DNA of 64,000 nucleotides from Phallus indusiatus (taxonomy: Eukaryota; Basidiomycota; Agaricomycetes; Phallales; Phallaceae), in the NCBI GenBank assembly GCA_027605045.1, contig JAQFWX010000063.1, positions 1 through 64,000 on the forward strand. The letters run 5' to 3'. Of the stretch, positions 47,711-59,627 are shown one piece after another. Both the position numbers and the translations under genes were made by a program. The notes under the pieces were generated by a model, which worked only from the letters and a program-made list of their open reading frames with translations, ran no database searches and was not told the origin of the DNA. The stretch's first letter is position 1. Every line of letters begins with the position of its first letter.

Positions 47711-49444
47711 ATGACCTCCTCTGAATCCATACTCTATCCATCTACCGCAGTCTTAATGCAAAATGATGCAACTTTTATAGTCCTCGTCTGCATTATCGCT
47801 TTCTTTTCCTCTAAATTTATTGACAAGTATAAGCATGTCACCCGGAAGGCACCTCTCGTCCAATACACACTACCATGGCTAGGATCCGCCGTCGAATTAG
47901 GGAAGAACCCTGACGACGTCTTCCAAAAAGCTATGTGAGTTTGTATTTGATTTATTTCATTTTGATGTGTTAATCGGATGGTGCCATCTGACTCTAGTGC
48001 CAAATTCGGTCCTGTTTTCAGGATGTATGCTGCTGGGCGCGAGTTTACCTACATCACCGCACCTGAACTGATAAGCGCAGTATACCGTGACCCTAAGGTA
48101 TGGAGTCCGTTTCAAAAGTGTGGACCGAACGAAGTACTAAACACACTTGCTAGAATTTTAAATTTCTACCTATAAAACTAGAAATAATGGAGAAAATAAT
48201 GGGAGGCTCAAGAAGCTTAATCAAAGATCCAGTCTACTTCGAAGACTTTTACAAACTCCATCACAACTTTTTATCCCCGGAAAAAGCCTCTCGTATTCTT
48301 CGACGTTACGCTCCGTTGGCACATGAATCATTGAAGAAAACTCTCGACGGATTTGACATTGCGAGTGAAACAGTGGTCGATCTCTCATTCATAAAGTCAC
48401 CGGCTTACGATGCAGCCGCGTATGCGATATTTGGCAAACGCTTTCCCGCATCTGAATCATTCGAGCATTTTATAACGTTCTTTGAAGGCTTTTTACTACT
48501 TCAAACAAATCTGCCCTATCTCTTAAAGAAAAAGTATGCCAGTGCAAGAGAAAAACTTCTCACAATCCTAGAAAACTATCTATCGAACTCTCACGAGGAC
48601 TGTTCCGAGCTTCGACTCGCTTGCGAGGATCTTTCCAATAGAGCTAAATGGGTACATGACTCGTTTTTAATTTGAACACTACTGATATTTTCATATTTAG
48701 TCTCCGAGGGACATGGCAGCCAATGCACTGGGCGATCTTTGGGCATTGGAATCTAATGCAATTCAAGCTGCTTACTGGATCATAGCTCTGCAACTACAAA
48801 GGCCTGAAGGACTCAAGCATCTAACAGAAGAGATCGATGTCGCGCGAAGCGACTGGCTCAAAAATAATGATGACTCGGACTGTGCCTACTCGGAAGACGA
48901 AAGACACTGCCAGTGGATTTTCGAGAGTCCACTCCCGCTCTTAACATCAGTCATACACGAAAGCCTCAGATACACTACATTTTCGCTTTCCATTCGCCAA
49001 GCCGAAAACGCGACTATTATCGGGGGATACAAAATCACGAAAGGAGATTATGTAGTCTGCGCCACGCGCTCTATACATATGGACGGTGACATTCACGAAA
49101 ATCCTACCGAGTTTGTTCCCAACAGATATGACAAATCTGCAAAGTTTACTAAGAGTAAACGCGTCGTTCCTAATCACTCGATGCCATTCGGCGGAGGAGT
49201 ATCTATGTGTGAAGGAAGGTAGGATATCAGTTCATATATGCGATGTCCATATCTCTAATTTTTTTCCAGACACTTCGCCCTCGGCGAATTGAAAATTTTC
49301 ATCGCCTTGTTATTGAGCATGGCCAATATTAAATTGTACCCGCTGTCCACTGAACGGCCTCGATTCAATTGGCCACTGTTGGGTACCGGCGTCGTTCCTC
49401 CGATAGGAAACCTTTCCGTTTGTGTAACCAGACGAAGAAACTAA
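47711..49444 (+). CDS. Cytochrome P450 monooxygenase
   Basis: Seen: five exons. An N-terminal membrane helix (FIVLVCIIAFFSSKFI) is followed by the Pro-rich hinge APLVQYTLPWLGSAVELG, then AKFGPVFRMYAAGREFTYIT. Exon 2 ends at YRDPK: a 56-nt intron with a GTACTAAAC branch site leads to NFKFLPIKLEIMEKIMGG. Next come the I-helix region MAANALGDLWALESNAIQAAYW (lacking the usual AGxDT), ExxR as HESLR, PERF-type NRYDK and the heme loop MPFGGGVSMCEGRHFA with the thiolate Cys. It ends VTRRRN and TAA. Known: the I-helix without an acid-Thr pair and FGGGxSxCxGR resemble the CYP7/CYP8 lineage (sterol 7-hydroxylases, prostacyclin synthase) and related fungal P450s. The substrate is unknown. Confidence 0.9.
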
Positions 49445-50040
49445 CTTGAAATGTTCCTATGTTCTTCCTTTCTTTTCTTGAAATCAAACACGTGTTTCAA
49501 TACTTGTATGTAAGATGTAAGAGTTTTCGCTGTACGCTGAAGTGTTTTCTATTTGTTTTCTATTTATAAAGCTGTTGTACTAGTAGAAGTGTCACCTCAG
49601 GCTTGTTATACACGAATGACGCTGACTCTGACTCTGATCGATGATGTGTAGATTAAATGCATCACACTCCTTACACGTGGCTCGACTCTTCATCACGCTT
49701 CCTGCTGGATTAGGCTACGCCGAAGACAATTACTTCTAGTTCTAACTCAAACTTGCTGACGAGGAGTATATAATAAGCTCAAGCCCCTAACTTAAACAGT
49801 CGACCAGAAAACGACCTAGAAGAACTGTAAGTCCTCACCGTCAGGCCATCAATATTTATGGTGAGAAATAAAACTCAAAATATCAGTTCGCTTTCATCAT
49901 TGGATGATAAGCCACGTATACCCGGGTTTGCATTTGTACTCCATTATACGTACGGACACACAAAGAAGTTATTGTACCTTTTTTAATTGAATCAATTTGA
50001 ATGGCAATCCGATGTGAATAATGTATTGGGTTTTTGATGA
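49445..50040. other. Intergenic, about 600 bp
   Basis: This is the P450 3' flank up to the TIR element. No gene is seen. Confidence 0.5.
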
Positions 50041-50946
50041 GCATCTTTATTGCATGCCATAATAACGTCCCACGACTTTCCGTAACGGTCCCGTGACAGT
50101 CCTTAACGTCCCGCACGAGTCTGATTTCTGCCGAAGTTGTCCTCCACCGTCCCAACTTTCAATTCCTCGTCTTCCACTTATGCAATCTTTAAGGTCTCAA
50201 GATAAAAAAGTTTTTATTTATTAGTCTACGTAAAATAAAATGATTTCCAAGCCATAATGATCAAAAATAACGGAACGGTGACCTTAAAACATCGATGACG
50301 CGTCTCAGTTTTTCAGCGTCTATGAATAGGGACTTCGCGAATTTCAGCAAGCTTTGGCCTGTTTTGGCAAACTCGCTTAAAGTTCAAAACAGGCGCTCAC
50401 AGTAAGACTCTAACCGAGAAGGCCGCTCATCTGGATTTCACGTGGAACCTACATATTTATGTGCATTAGCACCTATTAGCACTGTTTCTCATATGCAACT
50501 TTGTTCATTATCTTATGAAGAGAGTAATTATGATAAGAATATGGGAGCCATGAGTACTTTTTGTTGTGAAATGACTCAAATGAGCAAGAAATAAATGATA
50601 ATTTGAATTTATATTATATACATGAAAAAATGTGTGATTGAATCTTGCTAAATAATTTTCCAAAACTCTCCTCGTTTATAGCTACTCAATCATCAAAAAT
50701 TTACCCAAATCTATCAAGCAGATGTTGAGATATTCAAAGTTGGGACGGAAATGGTTGGATGCATGTGACGAATATTGTTCAGGGAATTGACGGGAATGGT
50801 TCGGGGCATTGAGACCATAATAGTTGAATTCAGGGACGGACGTGGTTCAAGGGCGGGACCGTTACGACTGTCACAGGACCGTTACGGACAGTCGCGGGAC
50901 CGTTACGGAAAGTCGTGGGACACTATTATAATTTGCATCTTTATTG
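50041..50946. mobile_element. Non-autonomous TIR transposon-like element, MULE-like, about 0.9 kb
   Basis: Seen: a perfect 27-bp inverted repeat, 50067-50093 against 50895-50921 (begins GTCCCACGACTTTCCG), lies just inside a perfect 12-bp direct repeat GCATCTTTATTG at 50041-50052 and 50935-50946. Between direct repeat and perfect core both ends are similar but imperfect (ATAATA). Each end continues inward as about three degenerate 20-21-bp units (GGGACCGTTACGG-type on the right, GTCCCGTGACAGTCC-type on the left), and CGTCCCAACTTT recurs inverted at about 50151 and 50740. The interior is AT-rich with no transposase frame and a 9-bp stem hairpin at 50358-50393. Known: long target-site duplications of about 8-11 bp are typical of Mutator-like elements. 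Inference: a non-autonomous derivative; the superfamily is tentative. Confidence 0.7.
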
Positions 50947-52910
50947 ACACGGTCTCTGGCGAGTAAAAATATCGCGTGATCCACATGTCAATAATGGAAC
51001 GCTAAGGGTCTGCATGACGTTGCAGCTGTGCCTTTCGAACGGTGACGTTATAAGAGATCCAACTTGGGCTAGTGCCTATATTTTTATAAGGAAAATAATT
51101 GGGGTCGGTTTCTACACTAATAAATATGTGAAATCCCAAACTCGTACCGTTTACTGGCACACTCATGTGACAAAAATAGTAATAAAAGTCGCGGAATCTA
51201 ATTTACAGTAGTTACATATTATGTAATTAGGCGCTAAAGAATCAAGCGTTTGAACGGGGTATACAACATACTCAGGAATCCGCCCCCGATTTCTGACATC
51301 ATGTTAGTTTCCTGATCTGTAGGATTCTCACTAAACTTAAAGGCTTCTTAAATTTTGATCCTCTCTTTTAAAGACGCATAATGCTTAAATGTACTAGCTT
51401 CAGTCATTACAGAAAACATCATAGGTAATACTGATAATAATAGTAGCTGCTGACGCAGACGCGTGATGTCACGCGATAAATTGCGATGCAGTCCCCTGTT
51501 ACGTTTACGTTTATCGAACTTGACTACACCAATCTTCATATATATAGAAAGTGGCTTTCCGAACATATCGGTGTATCGTGAGCGCGTTTGGATAAAAACT
51601 AGCCAGCTGTCCCTTACGTGTCAAAATTCAATTGTCTTCATGCCACCCTGCACTCTGCCATAATACATATGGGCTGACCCGAATTATGTATGCTTTGTTC
51701 TCGAGAGTCTGCGACCTGAAAATAGTGCTGCTCGTGAAATACCAAATTCAGAGGATTCCTAAGGCTGTCGCTTCTTCAGCGCTCCCGTTTGAAGTTTACT
51801 TCAGATTGGGCTGTCAATTTGGGCATGTGCTAGGGGTGCCAGTGAACGTTTAAGCGGGCTTCTCGGAACATTAGCTACTAGACGCTGATTCAGATAGTAT
51901 CAATTCCCCAACATTATTACAATGCCCGTGTGATTTTTTTTATCAATCGGCATGCTTTGACAGTATCTTATGATCACCAATATTGTGACTGGACTATCTG
52001 TGCAGTTGTCAACTTGCCTGTGAGAATTGGAAGCACTGTCCTGATCCGAATCAACACTCAAATGATTGAACACTGATCGGATCCTTAATGCATATAACCA
52101 CCCATCCAGAGTGTTTTTCAGTAGAGAGGGTAATCCCAGTTCTTCCTCACAATAATCTACCAAGTTAATCATCTCCGCCAAGTTGTATGCCACCCTACGA
52201 CATAACCTCGCTTCGGTGTCACAAAATGAAGTTCTGGACAGAATTCTCACCATGGTGATGAAGCAGAATAAGAAAAACGAACACGAGTCATACTGTTGAT
52301 GTTGGCTTCCTTGATCTCAATCATCCTCAGCTGAGCCAAGACATGTGATTTGTTTAAATTCTCCCTTTTGGGTAGGCGCCGTTGCGATTCAATGAAGCGA
52401 AAATATTGGCAGTTCTTCGAGATAGGCAACCATATATTACATACTATATCGCCCTTCTCGGCGGCGGTATAAAGGAAAGATCTTGGGTGAGCCGTTCGCT
52501 TGAATATGCGGCTGCACTCAAATAAAGTTTTTCAGGCCCTATCGAACCTCATAGCCTTACATTCGGTCCTTAAAGTATGAATAGATTCTGTTGATCCGCC
52601 GCTAGCTTTGTCCGGAGATATCCGTCATAAGTGTATGTGTATTTTCAGGGCTGCAAGATAATCTGTTCTCAGAAGTTCTCAGAGCGCGAGTTTCCTTTGA
52701 AATGTGTATGTCGAATAAACGTTTAAGAGCAAAGTGCGTCTCCGAAAGCCACCGACAGTCTTTGTCGAACTAAATATCTCAGGGGCTCCAAATTACCGAA
52801 TTCGGCGCTGCTGGGAAGTGCCGGCTATCAATATAATCTGCAAAGTTATATGTATCAACATTCAAAGGAGTCGCACTTTTTGATTTAAGCCCCCTCCCCT
52901 CCACTTTATC
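50947..52910. other. Gene-poor stretch, about 2 kb
   Basis: No recognisable gene lies here. A 117-codon minus-strand frame at 51900-52253 and a 60-codon frame beside it show no motif, and their base composition is like the rest of the gene-poor DNA. Confidence 0.45.
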
Positions 52911-54492
52911 ATGCTCAACCTCACATATACACAGTATCAGAAACTAAATTCTTCTTTACAGGCGATTCTAGACAAAGCAGTGGCCAACGATGTAGCACCA
53001 GGCTTACAATGTGCCTTTTTCGACGAGGAAAATATTTTCTTTCACGGTGTTTCTGGACTGTCATCAACGCCAGCTGATTCACCTCCACTCGGAAAACCGC
53101 TGGAAAAAGACACCGTCTTGACACTCGCCAGTTGTTCCAAGTTACCTCTCTCTATCATCGCGCTCCGCATTCTCGAGCAAAGACATGCTACGAACGGATT
53201 CGGTTTGGAACACCTTGACGATCATGATAAGTTGGCCGAAATTCTGCCTGAGATATCTCCCAGCTCTGGGACCCTTTTAACGCAGATTATTGAAGGCTTT
53301 GAAGATCAGCTGGGTCCCGATAATAAAAGGGTTTTGAAACTGCGTCCCGCCAAGAACAAGATCACTCTTCGCATGCTGTTGACTCACACCTCTGGCATGG
53401 GCTATGAATGGAATGATCATCTGTTGTCCCAATTAGTGCGTCATGATTCAGATTTCCTGGGATCGTGTGGACAGACCTAACCTGCCACCAACAGTGCAAT
53501 CCCACCGACGGCAGTGTCCCACACAAGCAGATGCCATTCATAACGGGCAAATTGAGCGATTTCGAATTACCACTTTTATTTGAACCTGGTACTAAATATT
53601 CGTGAGCTTTTCTTAACTAAATATCATACTAAACTATTCACCGTACTGTTACGTACGTTTAGTTATGGAACTTCGCCTGATTGGCTAGGCTTGTTCTTGG
53701 TTCGCTCCACGGGGAAAACATTACGTCAATTATTCTACGAGAACATATCCCAGCCTCTTGGTATTCCTTTAACCCAAATAGATACTTGGCTATCACCTGC
53801 CCTCGAATCCAAATTTTCTCAGTTTCATTTGCGGCTGGCAGAGAAGACGTATTTACAATCGCCTTTCAGACCCTATTCTACTGAAAATGCGCCACCGCCT
53901 GGACATGCTTGCTATGCCAGTGCTTGCATGTATGGTAGTCTTCCTGCCTACTTGAAACTCCTCCAAGCGGTTTTGAGAAGAGATACGCGTCTATTGCGCT
54001 CGGAGACGTGGATCCGGGCAATAGTAGATGACATAGGACCGCGAGGACTGAAGGTACCTATACCAGAATGGAAATCTCCGGATCCACGATTTTCTGTAGA
54101 GTGAGAGTTTCATGATATGTTTCTTCTGATATCTACTAACTCCTTTTAGTGTCATATCATTCTTTAGAACTACCATCCCAAATAACCTCGGCGTTAACCT
54201 TCTTCAAGCCAAAGTTGCTTTGTCACCTGTGTGTACATATTTCGTAACTTTCTACTATATAACAAATTCATTCGATCATCACCAAATTTTTTAGACCGTA
54301 TCCGGGATGTCTGCAGGTACAATTGGCTGGGCAGGTGCCACAAACATTATCTGGTTTATCGACTTTGACCGAGGATGCGGGGGTGTCATCGCAGCTCAAA
54401 TGTTCCCCTTCATGCACGAATCAATCCTGAGGACCCGTGAAGAATTTGAGAACACCATTTACGACGTTATTGGAAAAAGCTATTCTTTTTAA
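52911..54492 (+). CDS. Beta-lactamase-fold serine hydrolase/transesterase (LovD/EstB-like)
   Basis: Seen: start MLNLTYTQYQKLNSSLQAIL, then PGLQCAFFDEENIFFHGVSG. The nucleophile motif SxxK is SCSK in TLASCSKLPLSIIALRILEQ. Next come KITLRMLLTHTSGMGYEWND, LPLLFEPGTKYS, YGTSPDWLGLFLVRSTGKTL (the YxN/YxS tyrosine motif region), and a C-terminal SAGTIGWAGATNIIWFIDFDRGCGGVI in place of KTG. Five exons; the apparent stop after SCGQT is removed by a 59-nt intron with a CCTAACC branch site ending at CAACAG (about 53430-53488). Known: fungal members of this family are esterases or acyltransferases in secondary metabolism, and others are uncharacterised. No signal peptide is visible. The substrate is unknown. 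Confidence 0.82.
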
Positions 54493-54764
54493 TTGGTACC
54501 AAACCTGTTGGCATGGTAAGCCGTTGAATTTCGGAAGGCAATGTTTCCTTTCAGCGCCATTAGTTTGGTTTCTTAGATTGTATAATGAATAAATGAATTG
54601 TAATACTTAAACCGTAATCTTTCTGTAATGAACCCCTGTCAGTCTTCTAGTCGTTCTTCAACCTCCATCACTGGTCAATCACTGGTACTGATCACTGCGA
54701 TCGTGGAACTAAGTTCGGCCGCGGGAAGAATTACGTAAGCGCGAGTTTACTTGGGCATCTGAAA

Positions 54765-57700
54765 ATGCCGCCTCGACTTAGCAAACGTTTGCAACGTGAA
54801 CAGGAAGAACTGGAAGCCCTTGGAAAGGCAGCGGCTGTGACAGATAAATGGTCTGAAGAAGAGATAGTCTCAGACTCGAAAGGACAGCGAGCGGCTTCAT
54901 CCAGCGGTGCTGCTATCGGTTTTGCAGCTGTGAGTCATCTTCGTCGCGGCTCGCTTTGTCTGACACTTAAAGTTCTGTTTAACGACAAGTTGTTGAGCGA
55001 TGAAGATCAGATCGAAGAAGACCAAGGAGGAGAAGAAGAGGAAGTCACCACCGCGGTGAAATCCAAAAAAGGCAAGGTGGATTAGGATGTTCTTTCTTAT
55101 GGATTAATCCACCGACGCCTAAACATCTTCATCTGTCTAGTCAAAGAAAAAGAAGAAGAAAAATTCTCAAGTAGAAGAACCCTCTGTTGTTGATGTTCAA
55201 CAGCAACCGTCACAACCCAGAGTGAAATCACAAAAATCGAAGACGAAAGAACGTCAAACGACATCGACGTCGACACCATCCAAGTCCGGAAAGTCCAAGG
55301 CAAAAGAAGACGATGACTTTGAGAAGGCGCTGGCTGAGTTGTCCGGAAAGTGCGTTTTACGTTTTATTTCTCATTTATCGTGACTTATTTCAAACCTCAA
55401 ACGTCTGGACTTAGGCTTTCAGCCGCGGGTTCATCATCTCAGAGCCAGGATAAGGCGCGAGAGCTGACACAAGTAAGAACATTACAGTAAGCGCGAGTGA
55501 TTGAAAGAAGACACTCTAGTAATTTTATTTTGAATCCTAGTTCCTTACTATCCGTTAATCTCAAAAATCTCGATCCCGAAGCTGAATTACGACGTTTCTT
55601 TGGCTCAAAAGTTGTCCGTATTCCTTTATTCGTATTTTTGAAATTACTATATATCTAAAATCTTCATAAATAGATAGCCTCGAGCGGAAACACGCCATCA
55701 GCTTCTCACACTTCTCGCGTTCGTTCAAATCTTGCAAAACCACAGTCTACATGGCCTCCTTTGCAATATCTTGGAGGTCTTTCGATGAGAGAACTAACAC
55801 CCGAAGAGTACTTAAGAAAAAAACGCCGAGATTTATCAGATTCCAAAGAAAAGTGGTGGACCATCGATGCTAATACTCGTTATAGAGGAGTTACATACGA
55901 GTATCTCCAATGTGTCATGGGAGGAGGTAAAACCCTAGTTCTCGATAAGCCCTTGTTTTGATTTTTGCCACCAAAGATCCGCAATTCTTTTTCAATTTGC
56001 TCTACGAAATGCCTTGGCATGCTGACACATTGCTGCAAGTTGCCGAAGTATTTCGTCATCGCGAAGGTAAAGATACTCACCGACTTCGGGTAATTGGTTT
56101 TGAGAAGATCAAAATTTCAGAGCACTCCAGCGCTTCAGATCTCACATCCCGTGCACTCTTTGCCTACGAACGCTCTTTTGCCCCCACCTTCAATTTCACA
56201 GCGGGAATCCACCGGTTAGATTTTGATCGTGTTGAAAATCGAGTTCTTTATCTCGCTCTCTCGCGAAATATAATGTGCGATTGTGCGACTTGTCGTGTTT
56301 CTTTTCCTCATGTTAATGTTCATTGAATCAAACCTCCTACAGAGATCTCAACCGGCGAGGAACTCCACAAACAGCTTTTGAATTCGCTCGTTTATTATTC
56401 GGATTAGATCCTTACACAGACCCTCACGGAGCGACCCTTTATTTGGACTCATTTGCTATCAAAGCTAGGCAGCATGATTGGCTTTTGAAAGTCTGGTCTG
56501 TGTACGAAGACATGGAGACGGAGGAAAAACAGGTCAATGTTACACTGATGCCCGGGTGGAATTGGTCGAGAGCGCTCGCTTTATTTGAGCAAGAAGGGAA
56601 TAGGGACAGCGTACGTTGGTCTCGATTTTTTTTCGAACGTTTGGTTGAACCCCTGTTCGTTGATAGACTCACATTCGGAGTACAGAAGCCCTTAAAACGG
56701 CTATTCTCACATTTCCTGCTGTGGCCCCCCTTTTAGCTGATAAGCTAGATATCACTATCAGAGAAGAAATACGTCAAATGAATTGCTTCAGGATAGTGAC
56801 TGAATATAAGTGAGTCTATTAAATCATTTTTCTTCGGTTGGTTTAAAATTCTTAACAGTTCCTACCGTGATGATCTCCCAACATCAATCATGCATCTTTT
56901 ATCACATATCTACGTCCTTCGTTCATTTTCCTTATGGAAGTCACCTGAAAGAGCGAACTGGTTTTCAAAAACTCTAGCATCGATACCACTTTCCTCTTTT
57001 TCAACTACGCCACTCCTAACTGAAACACGTTTCCGAGATATATTTTCCACAGAATCAGCATTAACGGATGCGTTTTATCGACATATCATTGTCGCCTCGC
57101 CATTGCTGGCTGATTTCCGTCGACTTTCATCATTTTTCCCTAATAGCATTAAATCCCGGATGCAAGGAACTATCGAAGGCGATCCACTCCCTCCAGCAAG
57201 TTATGTCACGGCATATAATGATGCCTACTTCGTTGAGTCATCCGTTGATTCAAGAATGGGAAGCTACTCTAGGTTTGGGGAGGACCTAAGAGAGTTCGTT
57301 GTTCAAGGTCTTCAAAGGGCTTTTGCTGGCAATAACGAACAAGCAAGAGAAATAGAGGTAATAAAAATATTCTTTTCACAATATTGACTTATTGGTTGAA
57401 TGTATGAAATTAGAGAATATTACAACAACATCCTCAGTTTCCTGAACTATTTCCTGGCGGAATAGAAGACTTTGCAAGGATGGTTCGAGAAGCTCCGAAC
57501 GAGGTCGTTAACCTGATGGGAAGACTTAGGGGCGCACAACGTGCCGATGCAGATTTATTGGATGAGGTATTGGATCCCAATGATCGTCCGGCAATGCCTG
57601 GTGACTTGAATGTCGATAATGTTCCTGGAAATGTAGAAGTGGAGCAGCGGCGACACGATAATGACCAGGAAGGTGAAGATGAAGATGATAATGATGAGGA

Positions 57701-57882
57701 AGAGGTTCGGCTATTGATATGTGTATTGGATTATTGTTTATCATTTTTTTTAGTCCCTTCCTTTGCGGATGTTTCGGAATCTGGCTGGAAGAATTTGGGG
57801 TTGGGGTAATCAGCCAGAGGAAGAAGGTTCGGTAGAGGAGTCCGATGCTGACGCGGCAAATCCGGTGGATGGTGTTGATTAA
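54765..57882 (+). CDS. RQC1: TCF25/Rqc1 family, ribosome quality control subunit
   Basis: Seen: N-terminal MPPRLSKRLQREQEELEALG, an acidic stretch, and Lys-rich low complexity (KKKKKKNSQVEE). The TCF25 core follows: LLSVNLKNLDPEAELRRFFGSKV, WWTIDANTRYRGVTYEYLQ, DPQFFFNLLYEMPWHADTLLQVAEVFRH, ALFAYERSFAPTFNF, RLDFDRVENRVLYLALSR, TPQTAFEFARLLFGLDP, LPGWNWSRALALF and TFPAVAPLLADKL. The C-terminus is acidic and ends NPVDGVD. Known: yeast Rqc1 works with Ltn1 and Rqc2 on stalled 60S subunits and promotes ubiquitination and extraction of nascent chains. About nine introns fall in frame. It converges on ETR1 with 73 bp between stop codons. Confidence 0.92.
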
Positions 57883-57955
57883 ATAGCAATGAAACATCTC
57901 GGTTTTGTTCGTACAACCATACCATTTTGCATGACACAACAAATACAACAATATT

Positions 57956-59432
57956 TCAATCTGAAAATTGGAACAGAATTTTTTTCCCTCCTTTCCCTTC
58001 CGATTGACTTTTGATAATATCTTTTACTCTTGTTTCAATTTCGCTTTGGGAGCCATTCAAAGTCACAATGTCAGCTTCGGGGGCCTTTAGCTAAAAAAAC
58101 ACGTCACTTGAAGTTCTTGTGCCGTTGGAGAGAAATTTTATACGAACTTTTCCGGACGCCATCAATTCAACCAACGTTTGCATAACCTTCTCCCGCTCCT
58201 CTTTAGAGTTTTCAGCATACCATCGTGTTTGCCAGAAGCCATGCGCCTTGAGGTTCTTAAACAAGAGTAAAGAGGTGGATAAAGTCAGAGGTTGCTTAGA
58301 CATCGCGCCGTACGAGACAAGGTGGGAGTTTTGCCTAGCGTCTCCGGTTTAGCAGATCTTTGAGGAAGAAACATATCACAAGGAATGCAACAAACCCAAG
58401 CAAACTCGCCATCAATTGTGTTTCTTTACCACCCACGCAATTCAAGCCTAATCTTACACCTGAAGAACCTGCCCACTCTCGAACTTTTCCCCGAAGATTA
58501 AGAGACTTGTTGGCTAAATCTTCGTACGTATACACGTGGGTAGCGCCTAGGGAAATCAGGTAATCTTTGAGCTGATTGAGCTGTTGTTCAGGTCTAAATG
58601 AGACGAGGTTAGCGATGAGCACTTGCGCGAAAAAAAACACGATTAGTGGAACTACCTTGACCGGACGAAGTTCATCGTTTTAAGATTAAGGTGTTTAGCT
58701 ATTTGGATTACAGCTTGTCCTACCTTCATTAATAGATCAGATTGGAAGTTATTGATGATATGTATATCTGAATACTCACAGCGCTATTCGCACCATTTTG
58801 AATAACGTATTCGCCGTCATGCAATTGGACAAAGCTAGTCAACATATTATACGCGGTAGGGGGGTTCACCTAAGATACGTTAAAAAGAATACATGAAGAG
58901 ATAAGGGAGAAATCACCGTCATTGTTGCTGCGTGGACTTCGGTTAAACCGTCTACTTTTGGAACTTTTAGCACATCCTCCTCTAACACTGTCTTGCCCCA
59001 CAGCCATGTTCCAGATTGGGACTTGGTCATTACAACCCAGTCTCCATGTTTTAAGTCTGAGACTCCATCGCCGACTTCGATAACTTCAGCTAGACCTTCA
59101 TTTCCACCTACGTAAACATCTTCTGGTAATCCGGTTTTTGTCGCGGAAAGCAATGGCGGTTTTGAAGGATAAACGCCCTCAACGACGTTAATATCTGCAG
59201 GATTGACAGGAGCATAAATAATTCTGATATTCAACGCGCCAGGTGGTGGAGATTTGAGAGGTGGGAAGGTAACGCATCGTAGGACGTCTGAGGGGACGCC
59301 AGGTGAGGAAAATACTAGTGCTTTGGGGGATGGATGGTTTGTATTATTTTTTGTGTACAAACGACATGAAAGTCTAGCAGGACGTAAAACAGAATGAGAA
59401 TGTCTAGTCAATGGTATTAATGAGCGCAACAT
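57956..59432 (-). CDS. ETR1: Mitochondrial trans-2-enoyl-(ACP/CoA) reductase (Etr1/MECR)
   Basis: Seen on the minus strand: start MLRSLIPLTRHSHSVLRPARLS, an Arg-rich mitochondrial presequence. Then IRIIYAPVNPADINVVEGVYP (the NPxDxN substrate-binding block with the conserved Tyr), VGGNEGLAEVIEVG, WVVMTKSQSGTW, ATMTVNPPTAYNMLTSF after splicing, IQNGANSAVGQAVIQIAK (NADPH-binding), LNCVGGK, TSLLLFKNLKAHGFWQTRWY and the end KKILFQFSD. Known: medium-chain reductase without zinc that catalyses the last step of mitochondrial fatty-acid synthesis, needed for lipoate and respiration. An upstream in-frame ATG at 59501 would add 23 residues ahead of the presequence; the internal start is preferred. Confidence 0.92.
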
Positions 59433-59627
59433 GAGGCGGAACGACAACGGAAGGGTCGACGGCGTCACGGTATATGGCGCGGAGCTGGTAACGTCATTCA
59501 CAACCGCAAAAGCAGCGTAAGACTCTCACGCGCGGCCCGAAGGACTCTGCTGACTAATTTAATTCATCCCGGACTCCTCCGTAACGGCGAGTGAATTTCC
59601 ACTGGTTTTTTCTTTCTTGAGACTGCC

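Noticed and set aside
48098..48153. Premature stop in the P450 after exon 2
   Set aside because: A 56-nt GT...AG intron with a TACTAAAC branch site joins DPK to NFKFLPIKLE in frame.
51900..52253. 117-codon minus-strand frame near the serine hydrolase
   Set aside because: No recognisable motif, and its composition matches surrounding non-coding DNA.
53430..53488. Apparent frameshift and stop in the serine hydrolase gene
   Set aside because: A 59-nt intron from GTGCGT to CAACAG, with a CCTAACC branch site, removes the stop and restores phase.
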